DNA from: Plantago ovata
Taxonomy: Eukaryota; Streptophyta; Magnoliopsida; Lamiales; Plantaginaceae
NCBI GenBank assembly: GCA_028274465.1
Contig: CM051456.1
Location: forward strand, 45,878,870-45,942,869
Direction of reading: 5' to 3'
DNA length: 64,000 nt
Shown: piece after piece, positions 36,003 to 47,882 of the stretch
Layout: each line of letters opens with the position of its first letter
Numbering within the stretch: position 1 is the stretch's first letter
The notes under the pieces: model-generated
What the model was told of the DNA's origin: nothing
Databases searched by the model: none
Seen by the model: the letters and a program-made list of their open reading frames with translations, nothing else
Position numbers and translations under genes: made by a program

Positions 36003-38270
36003 TCAAGTATGAATGCATGCAATAAAGCAGTAAATAAAGCGATAAAAACCCCGGGTTGCCTCCCGGATAGCGCCATTGTTTAAAGTCTTTGACTCGACTC
36101 CTGTCTTCGCCTCTCTTTTCCTTCTGAGGGTACTAGACTTCCCCTTCATGATTCTCCTTCCCGTGGTTTGATCCTGTGAATAAGAGTGAACATAGACGTT
36201 AAGACCACTGTAATGAATAGTGTTAGAAGTATCGGGTGGATCAGGTGGATCAGTTATGGCTTGCAACACATGTTGCTTGCCATCCACTTCGATAGTGCAA
36301 GTCCTTTGGTAGATGTCCATCACTGAGCGTATTTTAGTCAAGAATGTTCGTCCTAAGAGTATAACATCCCCCGTTCCTGGTGCTGATGCTGGCATAATTA
36401 CAAAATCGGTGTGGACAGAGGCTTCACCAATTTTGACTAATACATTCTTCACAACTCCTTCGGGTTTCACAAGGGATCCATCCGCCAGTTGCACAATAGC
36501 CTTATGCACAGTTAGTTCTCCAAGGTTACTCTTCTCGAAAACGTTCAAAGGGAGCACATTAGAGTAGGATCCAGTGTCTAGTGTGGCTCGGACATCTTCA
36601 AGCTCCCCAATCCCGACCTTAATATCGAAACTTTGAGGGAGTGGCTCGGGATCCTCTTGCTCCTCTTCACTCTTGTTAGTACCAAGGTCCTTTTCTTCTT
36701 CTTCGGCCTGTGGGGGCAGTTCACTCTTGCAACTCTCGCACTTAGCAACCTTCTTGATGGTGATTTCAACAGGTAGATCACCCACTAAGTTAATGGACAA
36801 TGACTTCTCAGTGTTGCTAGGTAGTTTGCCTTGCTCCCTACTTGCTCCTCGGTCGATCAACTCTTGCAACTTTTGATGGGCAAGCCTAGTGCTCTCTTCC
36901 AACTTATCGAGCCTTGCCCTAGTCTTCTCAGAATATTCTTCATAACGTTTGAGAAAACTTTGTGTGTGATCAACCATCTTCTGTAAGTTCTCCATCAGTA
37001 GAGCCGACTTCGACTTCGGTGGCTCTTTCGGAGCGGGGTTTTCGCAGTGATCATTACCATAGTTCAGCCTACTACGGTCATGGTTAGGTCCATAAGTTTG
37101 GTTAACCGGTGCATATCCTTGATTGTTACGGTGTCCTCTTTTCCAAAATCCACCTCGAGGATTCCTACCGTCTTGTCCGTAGCTAACTTCCTGAGTACCA
37201 AACTCCGTAGCAAAGGCTTCTTCTTCTCCTCCTCGAGCCCAGTTGCCATCATCGTATGCCAGCTCCGATCTACACATATGAGCTCCATGCCCATAGTTCT
37301 TGCATATTCGGCATACTTCGTTCGAAACAGTTGTTTCGGTGGCGCTCTTCAGGACTTGCATCAATTCGTTGGTAAAGCACTCGAATTGATCCCCATTCCC
37401 CCTGTACATAGGGGCTTCTTGAGTCGGTGGAGCTTCAGGTCCACGTCTCCTAACCATTGCTCTGGGGTCCTTGAACTGCGAACCCTTAGCAAGCCTTTCG
37501 AAAACTGCCCAGACGGCTTCTGCGGTTTCCTCCCAAATATTGCCTCGGCATTGGAAATCCACCACTTGCTGGTTCTCGAAGGTTAGTCCATTGTAGAAGT
37601 GTTGGACTAGGTCGGAAAGTTCAAAACCATGGTGAGGGCACTTGTTCGTGAGATCTTGGAACCTCTCGAACGCGGTGTAGATGGTCTCATCATAGTCCTG
37701 CTTGAATCCAGTGATTTGCGCCTTAAACGCGGTAGTCAGAGTGTGTGGGAAGTATTTATCCATGAAAGCTCAAAAAACCTTTTCCCAAGTGTCCAGCGAG
37801 CCTGCTGGAAGAGAGCTCAGCCATGACTTGGCTCTGTCGCCAAGTCCCATACCAAAAACCTTCATCCTCAACTCATCCGTTGTTATGTCAGCTCCGGGTC
37901 GTGGGAGTTGGTTGACGAAATCATCGATATCGTGCAAGTACCCCATCACATCTTCCCTTGATAAGCCATAGAACCTCGGAAGTTGTTGGAAGGCGTGGTT
38001 CTTAATCTCCAGATCTCGGGTTGCAGATGAAAGAACTATCGCCGGTCCCCTCATACGATCTTTGGTGGGTTGTACCCATGCCTTCAGTGGTCTAGCTTCT
38101 GCCATTCCGTTGATTTCCTTGAATGGACTAATTAGAGATTCAGAGAAATCGGTTTCCTCTATTTCCTCTAGTGCGCGCCTTTCAAGTTGTCGCCTTCTTT
38201 GGTGGTAGACTCTATCGATCTCAGCAATTGAATTAGCAAGCGGTGTTCCTGCAGAACGTGTATGCGGCAT
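36003..38270 (-). pseudogene. gag: gag-protease of element A
   Basis: The start MPHTRSAGTPLANSIAEIDR follows the primer site by about 140 bases. The gag core has PRFYGLSREDVMGYLHDIDD, DRAKSWLSSLPAGSLDTWEK and CPHHGFELSDLVQHFYNGL. The zinc knuckle is CRICKNYGHGAHMC. After a coiled-coil-like linker (MVDHTQSFLKRYEEYSEKTR) comes the protease with LDTGSYSNV and VILLGRTFL. It is the best-preserved gag-protease of the family here, with about one break. It would form particles and cut gag, and cannot copy itself because polymerase and integrase are lacking. Confidence 0.9.
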
Positions 38271-38412
38271 ACACTATCTGTGACAGACTAGGAAAGGTGA
38301 TTAGAAACAAACTAGGAAAGCAGAGAGAGATTAAAAAGGAAAACTAAAACTAAAAGAATTAGGAATCTAAAGCTGTAAATATAAACAAATTAAACAGAAA
38401 AAAGGAGTATAG

Positions 38413-38430
38413 TCCCCGGCAACGGCGCCA
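38413..38430 (-). other. Primer-binding site of A (tRNA-Asp type)
   Basis: The plus strand reads TCCCCGGCAACGGCGCCA, identical to the 3' end of plant tRNA-Asp(GTC) as I remember it. It lies three bases from the LTR edge. tRNA-Asp priming is typical of Athila elements. Confidence 0.88.
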
Positions 38431-38433
38431 ATT

Positions 38434-39676
38434 TGATGAACGTGTCAGATTCAGTCAAATAAATTTGTATTAGCCAACGGCAATCCACAACTACAACGAA
38501 AACCGTAGTGTAGTAGTAGAATGACTCGAGTGTCGTTCTCTCAGGACTATACTAGCTTTATCAAATCTAATTAAGAATATAAAACAGCACATAGAAAGCA
38601 ATAGGGGGTTTTCAAGCAGATAATGGAGATTGGTGATAGTATGGTCCTTCTTAACATAATGGGTCGATAATCATGCATAAATTTCTCGGTCTTGCATAGA
38701 GATCTTTGAATCAATCTTGTGTCCTGTTGCAAGTATTAAGCACTACGAAGATAATATGGGTCTGACTCATCAACAACTAACGTCCTAATGTGTTCCGTAA
38801 TTATTCAACACTACGAAGATAATTGGTCTGATTGGTTGACAAGTGTCCAAGTGTGCATAATTATCAATACAACATACGAGAATTTTGGTTTCAACTGATC
38901 AACGAAATAAAGCAATGACACGGAGTATAATGCGCGATATAGCCATTAGCATGATTATCTTCCCTCGCTAAGAATTCACATACTACCACCAACGATAAAT
39001 TTAGCTACTCATAATAAGCATGCAATCAATAGCAATCATAGAAGAAAACATATTGAAAGAAGAATAAAATAAGTAGATAAAAACTGTAAGATACAAAGTT
39101 ACCGAAGGTTGTCAATCTCCGGATGATTGCGATCCTACGCGCTCCAATCTGCTATGAAAAAGTATCCCCTAAGCTATGGAACTCCCAGAACAGGCCCCGT
39201 GAAGTTCCTATCTAAAACTATAGATAGAGCTGAGAAAGTAGGCTTGGAAAGATATGATTTTCGGAGAAAAACTTGAGCTCTATATATAGGCCCCGAATTT
39301 CTTCTGGGGCGGTTCGCCCCCCAGTATTTCGCGGAATTTCCGCGTTTTTCGACGCGGATTTGGATTTCTTCACCTTTTCGGACTCGGTTTATGACTTCTA
39401 GTAGCCTTCTAACCTCCAGATTCGGCCCCTAGACTCCAAATCCTATCCGGAAACCTTCAGATACTCCAAATAGGCTTCTGGAACACCAATTCCTTGTAGA
39501 CTTCAATATAATTGCCCGTAAATCTCCGAATTTCAACCAAAACCTGTAAAATAAAATCTAAAGGGAAACGTGACACTATTCTAATAAAATGTACTAAAAT
39601 ATAGCTAAATTAACATAGAGGATAGCTAAATTAGGTGAAAAAGACTCGAATGAAAGTGTAAAATACACATTCATCA
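38434..39676 (-). repeat. 5' LTR of element A
   Basis: 1243 bases, pairing with 33317-34578. A TATA motif (minus CCTATATATAG) lies near 39280-39290, and a GGGGCG-type palindrome lies just upstream (about 39305-39322). Confidence 0.95.
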
Positions 39677-39883
39677 TGTATGCATCTAAATTACTAGGAA
39701 AGCGAAAAACGTGCAAATGCTAATGCAAACGAATTTCAACAAAATGCAAGGTGCTATACTCAAACTACCAATGCCAAACTCCAAACTAACAATAATAGTT
39801 CACTTAAATCCCATCCCCCCTCATGAAATTAAAGCTAGTCCCTAGCAATAAGAGAATGAGGAAACAAGAAGTGATACTAGATG

Positions 39884-40815
39884 TTACCGCGTGGTTTGGC
39901 CTCGGTCGGCTGAGTACACAAGATGTAAGGTATTGAGATTGCTCGAGGGCCCTTGTTGGTGATCATCGGAGCCCGTGGTGGTGGTGGTGGTTCTACTAAT
40001 AGATCGAATAGGGCCAACTCCTCCATCAGTATTCATGGCATCCTCATTGTCCCTATTGTCTTCATTGTCACCATCATCATCATTAGAAGAATTGCATTGT
40101 CGAAGAGAAGCCTCAACATTAGCTGCTGCAACTATGGGGTTTTCCATCCGGTATCTCTCTAATAGCCCGTGAATTGTTGAAGGGGAAAGAACCGTGCTCT
40201 TAGAGTCTCCTTCACCAATGTCCTCTACCCCATGGAACTTATAGTAAGCTTTGATGAAACTCGGAAACTCAAAGGTTTTCTTCTTCTTTGCCCAATGTCG
40301 CCCACATTCTTCACGGTTGATGCTCCCGATGTCTATATGGTGCTCCCTCAATAAGCAGTCGAGGGGCACCCCAAAGAAGGTCTGGGTGTCCATGTCATTA
40401 TGTTTTGGAATTAAGTTAGCGATACAGAACTTCATCACCACTGTCGACTCAAGACTAAATCTGTTGTGATGAGGCCGCCCCGGTTGCTCCCTAGTCTCTC
40501 GACCCTTGCAGTCCTTGTGGCAGATTTCTGCCGTGATATTGGTTTCAATCCCTTTAGTGGTACGTGAATAGACATAAGAATGCTCACTCCCGGTGAATTC
40601 TCTTTCCACCTTATGGATAAACCACGAAGTTGTTGCAAAAGTCCATGGCTCGAACAGACCTCTAACGAGATCACTCTCCTTCTCTTGAAGATTAGTAGAC
40701 CCATCATAGAACTCATGGAGAACGTCCTTGTCAAACCCTTTGACATGGTTGGAATCGAGCCACCTCCAATACCTCATTGTAGCCAAACGAAATTGCTCCT
40801 CTCTCTTTGTGGCAT
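39884..40815 (-). pseudogene. Second ORF of element B
   Basis: Segments match the second ORF of G: LVRGLFEPWTFATTSW, GSEHSYVYSRTTKG, MKFCIANLIPKHNDM, EHHIDIGSINREECGRHW and FEFPSFIKAYYKFHG. A serine/aspartate-rich C-terminal region follows in place of the glutamine-rich tail of G. The start region lies directly after an intron-like segment (40821-41357). The bases from 39682 to the end of this ORF continue the B 3' region beyond element A. A few breaks. Function unknown. Confidence 0.65.
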
Positions 40816-42022
40816 GGTTCCTACAAACATCCATTAGTACCTCGTACAGCAAAAAGCTTCATGCATATGCAAATGCAAGAGTGAAACAAATGAGTAACTC
40901 CATCATCACGCCTAATCTTCAAAACACCAAGTCTAATCTAGCTACCATAATGCAACGTATCAACATATCATAATATGTAATATATCTCAACAAGCTTCAT
41001 GCTAGATTACTAGTAATCTCAAATCATAAGATTCATTCAAACCATAGTACTCAAAAATTTCACCAAAAAGTCTCAAACCCCATCAATCAAGTGTTCTACC
41101 AACATGTCAACCTTTATCATACCAATAATCTTATCATATAGCATGGAATGAAAGAAAAGAAGCAATGCAAAACGAGACATAGACATCAAGTAAGCAAAAA
41201 TTCCCAATTTATCAAACCAAGCAAAAATGAGAAAGCAATTGGTAATGAAAATTGATTCTAATCACATAAACAATCAACCCATACATTATATAAGCTCAAT
41301 TGAAGCATAGATCGAGAAACCCCCAAATTTGAAAAATTAGGGTTCATGTGAAGTTACCTCAGATTTGAAAAACGAATGAACTAGGATGAAAGTTGTTCGG
41401 ATAGAATGAAAGAGCACGTAACGGGCTTCGATTGAAGGTAAAGAACACAAAATTTGATGGAGAATTGAATATTTTATGAAAGATTGAAGATTTTTTGAGT
41501 TTTTGGGTGTTCTGGAGTAAGAGAGGTGAAGAAGATGAGAAAATGAGGAATTGGGGATGAAATCCCGTTTTTTACTTATCTGATGACAGGGGGCGATTCG
41601 CCCCGTGCGTGGGGCGATTCGCCCCCCATCGCCAGAGAGCTTGAAGCTCTCTGGAGGTGTGGGGCGAATCGCCCCACATGTGGGGCGAATCGCCCCTCAC
41701 TACCAGAGAGCTTGAAGCTCTCTGGCCATGTGGGGCGATTCGCCCCCCACCTCCAGAGGTGGGGAGACGAAAGTTTTTCGAAAAACTCAGTTTTTATCCC
41801 CGAAAACCATTTCCCTCATGAAAAACACTCGAAAAAATTCACTCAAACATAAACATAAGCACAAAACAACACATAAACGAACAAATTCACATAAAGAAAG
41901 GCAAATTGTTCAATGTATGAATGCATGCAATGCAATTAAGCGATAAAAAAGCGATAAAAACTCCGGGTTGCCTCCCAGATAGCGCCATTGTTTATAGTCT
42001 TTGACTCGACTTCTTATTGATC
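40816..42022 (-). promoter_or_regulatory. Spacer of B: alternating palindrome array, leader, intron-like segment
   Basis: At 41591-41770 two palindrome types alternate. A 23-base one pairs CCAGAGAGCTT with AAGCTCTCTGG around a single G (41632-41654 and 41703-41725). The other is GGGGCGAATCGCCCC-like (five copies). On the minus strand these precede a CT-rich leader and a 537-base segment from GAG|GTAAC (41357) to TTTGTAG|GAACC (40821). The stem-loop motif after gag-protease lies at 41963-41980. A promoter role is inferred. Confidence 0.6.
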
Positions 42023-44180
42023 TTAGTTCTTCTTTTTTAGGGTACTAGACTTCCCCTTCATGGATCTTTTCCTCATGCGACGAACCTGTGAATGAGAATG
42101 AACATAGACAGCAAGACCAAAGTAGTTAATTGTGTGAGAAGCATTGAAGTGAATATTTGGATCAGATATGGCTCGCAACACATGTTGCTTGCCATCCACC
42201 TCAATGGTGCAAGTTCTTCGGTAGATGTCTATCACGGAGCGTAGCTTAGTCAAGAACGTTCGCCCCAAGAGAACAACATCCCCCATCCCAGGTGTAGACG
42301 CCGGCATAACTACAAAGTTGGTGTACACAAAAGCTTCACCAATCTTAACCAATACGTTCTTCACAACGCCTTCGGGTCTCACAAAGGATCCATCCGCCAA
42401 TTGGACAATAGCCTTATGCTCAGATAGTTTTCCAAGGCTACTCTTCTCAAACACATTCATTGGGAGCATATTAGAATAAGATCTCGTATCTAGTGTAGCA
42501 CGAACATCTTCAAGTTCACCAATCCCAACCTTAACATCGAAACTCTCAGGAATTGGCTCGAGATCCTCTTGCTCCTCATCACTCGCATCAAAACCAAGGT
42601 CCTTCTCTTCTTCTTGGCTAGTGGAGGTTCTCCATCTTTGCAACACTCACATTTAGCAACCTTCTTGATGGTGATTTCAACAGGAAGACCACCCACCAAG
42701 GTAATAGACATCGACTTCTCAGTGTTGCTAGGTAACTTCCCTTGCTCCCTACTTGCTCCACGGTCAATCAATTCTTTCATCTTTTGATGGGAAAGCCTAG
42801 TGCTCTCTTCCAAACGATCCAGCCTAGCCCTAGTCTTCTCAGAATGTTCTTCATAACGCTTAAGAAAACTTTGGGTGTGATCAACTATTTTCTACAAGTT
42901 CTCCATGAGAAGAGCTGTCTTCGACTTCGGTTGCTCTTTGGAAGTGGGATTTTCGCAGTGATCATTACCATAGCTAAGCTTACTACGGTCTTGGTTAGGG
43001 ACATAAGTTTGGCTAGCCGGTGCATATCCTTGATTATTTCGGAACCCTCTTCTCCAAAATCCACCTCGAGGATTCCTCCCATCTTGTCCATAGCTAGCTT
43101 CTTGAGTACCAAATTCCACAGCAAAAGCTTCCTCTTCGCTTCCTTGAACCCAATTGCCATCATCATATGCAAGCTCCGATCTACACATATGAGCTCCATG
43201 CCCATAGTTCTTGCATATTCGGCAAACTTCATTCGACATAGATGTTCCATCGGAATTCTTGAGGACTTATTTCAACTCATTGGTAAAGCACTCGAATCGA
43301 TCACCATTCCCCCCATACATAGGGGCCTCCTGAGTAGGTGGAGCTTCAGGTCCACGTCTCCTAACCATTGCTCTTGGATCCTTGAATTGCAAACCCTTAG
43401 CAAGTCTTTTGAAAACCGCCCAAACGGCTTCCGCGGTTTCCTCCCAAATATTGCCACGGCATTGGAAATCCACCACTTGCTGATTCTCAAAGGTTAGTCC
43501 ATTGTAGAAGTGTTGGACAAGATCCGAAAGCTCAAAACCATGGTGAGGGCACTTGTTCATGATGTCTTGGAACCTCTCAAACGCGGTGTAGATGGTCTCA
43601 TCATAGTCTTGTTTGAATCCAGTGATTTGCGCCTTAAGCGCGGTAGTCAATGTGTGAGGAAAGTATTTCTCTATGAATGCTGAAAAAAACCTTTGCCGAA
43701 GTGTCAAGTGAACCCGCCGGTAGAGAACTCAACCATGCCTTGGCCCTGTCGCCAAGCCCCGTAGCAAAAACCTTCATTCTCAACTCATCCGCTGTTGTTT
43801 CAGCTCCAGGTCGTGGAAGTTGGTTGATGAAGTCATCGATATCATGCAAGTACCCCATCACGTCTTCCCTAGCAAGGCCATAGAACCTCGGAAGTTGCTG
43901 GAACATGTGGTTTTTTATTTCCAGATCTCGAGTTGTAGACGAAAGAACAATCGCCGGTCCCCTCATACGATCCTTGGTGGGTTGAACCCATGATTTCACT
44001 TGTCTAGCTTCTGCCATTACGACGATTCCTTCAAAAAGACTGTAGAGATTCAGAGAAATCGGTATCCTCTATTTCCTCTAGGTCACGTCGTCGAAGTAGT
44101 CGCCTTCTTTGGTGGTAGACTCTGTCGATTTCAGCGATTGGTTCAGCAAGCGGTGTTCCTCTAGATCGTGTAATTCGCAT
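42023..44180 (-). pseudogene. gag: gag-protease of element B
   Basis: The inferred start at 44180 reads MRITRSRGTP. It shares with A the gag core (PRFYGLAREDVMGYLHDIDD, LGDRAKAWLSSLPAGSLDT, FELSDLVQHFYNGLTF), the CRICKNYGHGAHMC knuckle and the protease (LDTRSYSN at the active-site position, VVLLGRTFL). The C terminus is basic. Diverged from A by more than A is from E. Broken in about three places. Confidence 0.85.
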
Positions 44181-44298
44181 ACACTATCTGGAACAAGCTA
44201 AGAATAGAGTATCAGAGAGATCGAATTAAATAAAACTACTAAAACTAGGAATTGAATGCTGAAAATATAAATAAGCTAAACAGAAAAAAGGAGTATAG

Positions 44299-44315
44299 TC
44301 CCGGCAGCGGCGCCA
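44299..44315 (-). other. Primer-binding site of B (tRNA-Asp type)
   Basis: The plus strand reads TCCCGGCAGCGGCGCCA beside the LTR edge (44319), one base shorter than and differing slightly from the site in A. Confidence 0.8.
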
Positions 44316-44318
44316 ATT

Positions 44319-45523
44319 TGATGAACCGAATTTGTCAGACTCAATTAATCAAATAAATTTGTTTTTAGCCAAATGCAATTCACAACTACAACGAAAACCG
44401 TACTGTAGCAGTAAAATAACCTCGAGTGTCGATCTCTAAGGACTATAACTAGCTTTATCTAATTTAACTTAAACTATAAACTCAACAAACAACTTAGCAC
44501 AGATTTTCTTATCAATAATAATGGAAGTTAGTGATATTATGATCATTCAAAGCATCAGGTTAATAATCATGCATGAAGTACTTGAACGTTTGCATAGAAA
44601 TCTAAGATCATGAATTGTCCAATGTGTTCCGTTCCATTCAACACTACGAAGATAGAGGGCTTAGATAGATCAAAGAAATAAAGCAATAAGTCAAGTCTGA
44701 ATCGCGTTACAGCCAATCATGCATAATTAAGAACCCTAGCTAAGAAATCACATACTATCACCAACGATAGATTTAGCTACTCATAGATAGATTGCAATCA
44801 ACAAGAATCAAAGCAAGATTGAATGAAAACATGTTAAAAGAAATAAATAAAAGTAGACAAATCGTGAGATACAATGTTACCGACGAAGGTTGTAAATCTA
44901 TGAAGAATTGCGAACTCACAAGCAAGAATTGATAAACAACGAGGTCCAATTGCTATGCTTAATCCTCCCAATTGATAAGAAAATGAGTCTCCTATGCTAA
45001 GAATTCCCAGAACAGGCTCTGGAGAATTCGTCTCTAAAACTAATGTGAAAAGGTCTTTCAAACGTAGAAACAGGTGCAACTATATATAGGAGTTCGGAAT
45101 ACACGGGGCGAATCGCCTGGGGTCCCAGGCGAACCGCCTGGCACCGGGCGAACCGCCTGGGAGCTCCAGGTCGGTGGAGATGCGTTTTTGACGCGTTTTT
45201 GGTTTTCTTTTCCTTTTCGGACTCTGATTTTGCCTTCTAGTGACCTTTAAGCTTTGAAACTCGTCCCCTAGGCCTTAAATCTCATCCGGAACCTTCTAGA
45301 TACTCCACGAATGTCCTCGGAACACCGATTCTTCGTTCTCTTCAACATAATTGCCCGAAAAATCACATTTTTTTACCTAAAACCTGAAAAATGCAAAGAA
45401 AAGGGAAACGTGACATTATTCTAATAAAATGCACTAAAATATAGCTAAATTAACATAGAGGATAGCTAAAAAGGTGAAAAACGTGACACTATTCGAATGA
45501 AAGTGTAAAATACACGTTCATCA
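44319..45523 (-). repeat. 5' LTR of element B
   Basis: 1205 bases. The TATA motif is at 45081-45090 (minus CCTATATATA). Upstream, CCAGGCG (45125-45131) pairs perfectly with CGCCTGG (45135-45141) around AAC, with further copies to about 45168. Confidence 0.93.
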
Positions 45524-47794
45524 CATATATGTTTTCTCCCCCGGCATGCCTCAGAGGTATCTCGCTATCGTCAAAAGAGATGGCGTTGGTTCCTGGTCGT
45601 GCGGCTTGGGCATACTTCACATCCCGGACTCTGAGATTATCAGATGTGATCTCCCTCTGATTTCGAGTGTCGCCTCCCGCGGGTCCTCCAGCAATTATAA
45701 GAGTGTGGATGCTTCCGTTCACGGGACGGTTTTCATAATTGTTGTAATTATGAATATCATCATCATGAGGGTTCCCTTGGTAATGGTGCTCGATCCTCCC
45801 TTGAGGTGGCGGAGGTAAGATCGCCAGAGGTTCTTCCTTCCGGATGTAGTTAACCAACTGACCATTACGTATCATCCTCTCGATTTCGTTCTTGAGCTGG
45901 AAGCGCTCATCAGAGGTATGCCCTTTCCCCTTGTGAAACTGACAAAATTTCTCCGAACTCTTGTTCTTTCGGTTTTCTTGAATCGGGGGTGGCCAGGAGA
46001 CGTCTAGCTTCCTCGAGACTATATAGTTCACGATGTCGGATCTTCGCCTATTTAAGTCCGTGTAGTTGCTATATCGCCTTGGAGGTGACCTCCTAGGAGG
46101 AGACCTCTTGTCTGGAAAATCGTTCCTCGAGTGACCCTCTCTAATCAAACCATGCTTTTGATCTTTTCTTTGTTTTTCGGGAATTTGCGGACGAGGAGGG
46201 TACTCCTTCTCTTTTTCTTTCTCCTTCCCTTTTTCCTTGGGAGGATTGGTTCTTACCGTAACTGTTTTTCGGAATTCCTCGGCCTCGAAGAAATCCTTGC
46301 AAACTTTTGTCAGTTGTGCTTCATTCTCTACACACGATGCTGAGAGCACCTCTTGGAACTTGATGTTGGTAGTGTTACCATACAAGTATTCTTTTCTCTC
46401 ATTGATCGAGTGATCTTCAACTTGGAGGGCTGCTTCAGAAAGCGATTGATGAAGTCCCTCAAGTCTTCATTGTTTTTCTGAACAATTTCGGCCAAGTACC
46501 TCACTCTTCTCTTGGTGTTCATGACTTTCTCGAATAGCTTAGAGAATTCCTTGCAGAGATCTCTATATGACTTGATTGAGCGATGAGGGAGGCGCGACCA
46601 CCATTTCATGGCTTCTCCAGAGAGGTTAGCCGGGAAGAGTAGTTCCTTGGTCCTCGAATCGTGGCCGTAAGCATCCATCTTCGTGCCATATCGTACCAAG
46701 TAGTCCTTCGGACAACTTGTCCCATCATAACTTTCAAAAGTGGGGAATCCTCTTTCGATTTTGGCCTGGTGGCTCCTTATCTCGTCGCACAACGGGCTTG
46801 GATCTTGGTCTTGCTCTTTTTCTTGGACGGTTCCCCGTAGGGTCTCTATCTGAGCATCAAGTGCGGATTTCCTTGCGTTGAGTTCCTCCAGAGTGAGCCT
46901 CCTCCCCGTGATCGGGTCGATCAAGGGGGTTACCTCAGCTATGGTTCTCAAGGCATTGTTTTCCGCCACCGCTTAGGGTTGGTTCTGAGGAGTTACTTGG
47001 TTGGGCGTGATTTGGTTGGGGAGAGCAGGTGGTGTAGCGACCACCTGAGCTCGATTTTCTTACTGAGCCACGTTTTGCAATGATGCACGTATCCTCCTAT
47101 CAATCAAATCCCTCAAATCATCCGGGGCACCTTGTGGTCCTAATCTAGATTGGACTCTTGAAGGTCCAAGTCAAGATTGGATTGGCCTCGTGTTGGCTCT
47201 TGAATGTGCTTCATCTTGTACTACTGGTGCTCTTCCTTGGGATTGACGAGGGGCAACCAAAGTGTCACGAGGTTGCTCCTGTACTTGTACTTGTGGTACT
47301 CCTCGAGCTTGGAGTTCAGCGTTAACTCTAGCAACCTCGTTATCCCCTACATATCCTTGCAAAGTAAGAAGGAACAAGCCGTATTGAGCTTCGCCCATCC
47401 CGAAATCTGATGGTCGGTTTACACGTCCATTAGGAAGGGTGATGTTCAATGCGGCCGGTTGAGGAGGATTCACTGCTACGGGAGATGGATTAATTACTAC
47501 TTGAGCAGGCTGCCCTCTCGGCGCGGCGTTGTTTGTGACTCTCAACGCTACATAGGAACTCCCAACCGGGACTCCTTGCGGATTATTTTCCCCTGATCTT
47601 TCTTCTTGGGAGTTAGTGACATTGGTGAATGCCCCCTCCGTATAATCTTGGTTCCTCGCAACATTGTTATTTCTTGGTGCCCTTGGAGCAGCAGCCCTTC
47701 CTCCTCCTCGACCGCTTGAAGGGGGACGACCCCTGGGTCGAGGAGGATTTCTGGGTGGTGCATTAGCAAGAGGGTTGCTTCTTCTGGGAGGCAT
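45524..47794 (-). pseudogene. gag: gag of Tat element C
   Basis: The start MPPRRSNPLANAPPRNPPRP is basic and proline-rich. The retrotransposon gag domain follows (FPTFESYDGTSCPKDYLVRY, FPANLSGEAMKWWSRLPHRS, NTKRRVRYLAEIVQ). A Lys/Glu-rich stretch is followed by a FCQFHKGKGHTSDE knuckle-like motif and PVNGSIHTLIIAGGPAGGDT, which in Tat elements leads into protease. Element B then intervenes. It would form the virus-like particle. At least three breaks. Confidence 0.85.
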
Positions 47795-47862
47795 CTTCGT
47801 GAAGTGTCACCAGGAGAGTACTTGGCTCGACCAGCAGGGCTAGGAATGACCTTTACTGTCGT

Positions 47863-47880
47863 TTCCCACAAACGGCGCCA
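47863..47880 (-). other. Primer-binding site of C
   Basis: The plus strand reads TTCCCACAAACGGCGCCA, two bases from the LTR edge. The minus-strand form TGGCGCCGTTTGTGGGAA is common in plant Ty3/gypsy elements. I am not certain which tRNA it pairs with. Confidence 0.8.
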
Positions 47881-47882
47881 AA

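Larger units (their letters stand above)
33317..39676 (-). mobile_element. Element A: Athila-like gag-protease element, structurally complete ends
   Basis: 6360 bases. The LTRs are 33317-34578 and 38434-39676, with target duplication TGTAT at 33312-33316 and 39677-39681. A primer-binding site matches the end of plant tRNA-Asp, and a polypurine tract is present. The internal region codes only for gag-protease. The second ORF of the relatives is absent and there is no RT, RNase H or integrase, so it fits the non-autonomous terminal-repeat gag (TR-GAG-like) type. The LTRs differ by about 2% by eye, so it is younger than B, into which it is inserted. The gag-protease has about one break. Confidence 0.95.
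30814..45523 (-). mobile_element. Element B: Athila-like gag-protease plus second-ORF element, containing A
   Basis: The LTRs are 30814-32012 and 44319-45523, starting TGATGAACCGAA and ending ACACGTTCATCA. The target duplication CATAT is at 30809-30813 and 45524-45528. It interrupts element C between gag and protease. On the minus strand: 5' LTR, tRNA-Asp-type primer site, gag-protease (42023-44180), palindrome spacer and leader, second ORF (39884-40815), element A, purine-rich 3' region, 3' LTR. No RT or integrase. Its own length without A is about 8.3 kb. The LTRs differ by about 4% by eye. A separate subfamily from A, E and G. Broken, a few breaks per ORF. Confidence 0.93.

Noticed and set aside
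38413-38430. tRNA-Asp-like sequence as a tRNA gene
   Set aside because: Only the 18-base 3' end is present, beside an LTR. It is a primer-binding site.
45489-45523. GTGACACTATTCGAATG near the right end of B as a separate motif
   Set aside because: It is part of the LTR end of B that differs slightly from the partner LTR, with no sign of another feature.
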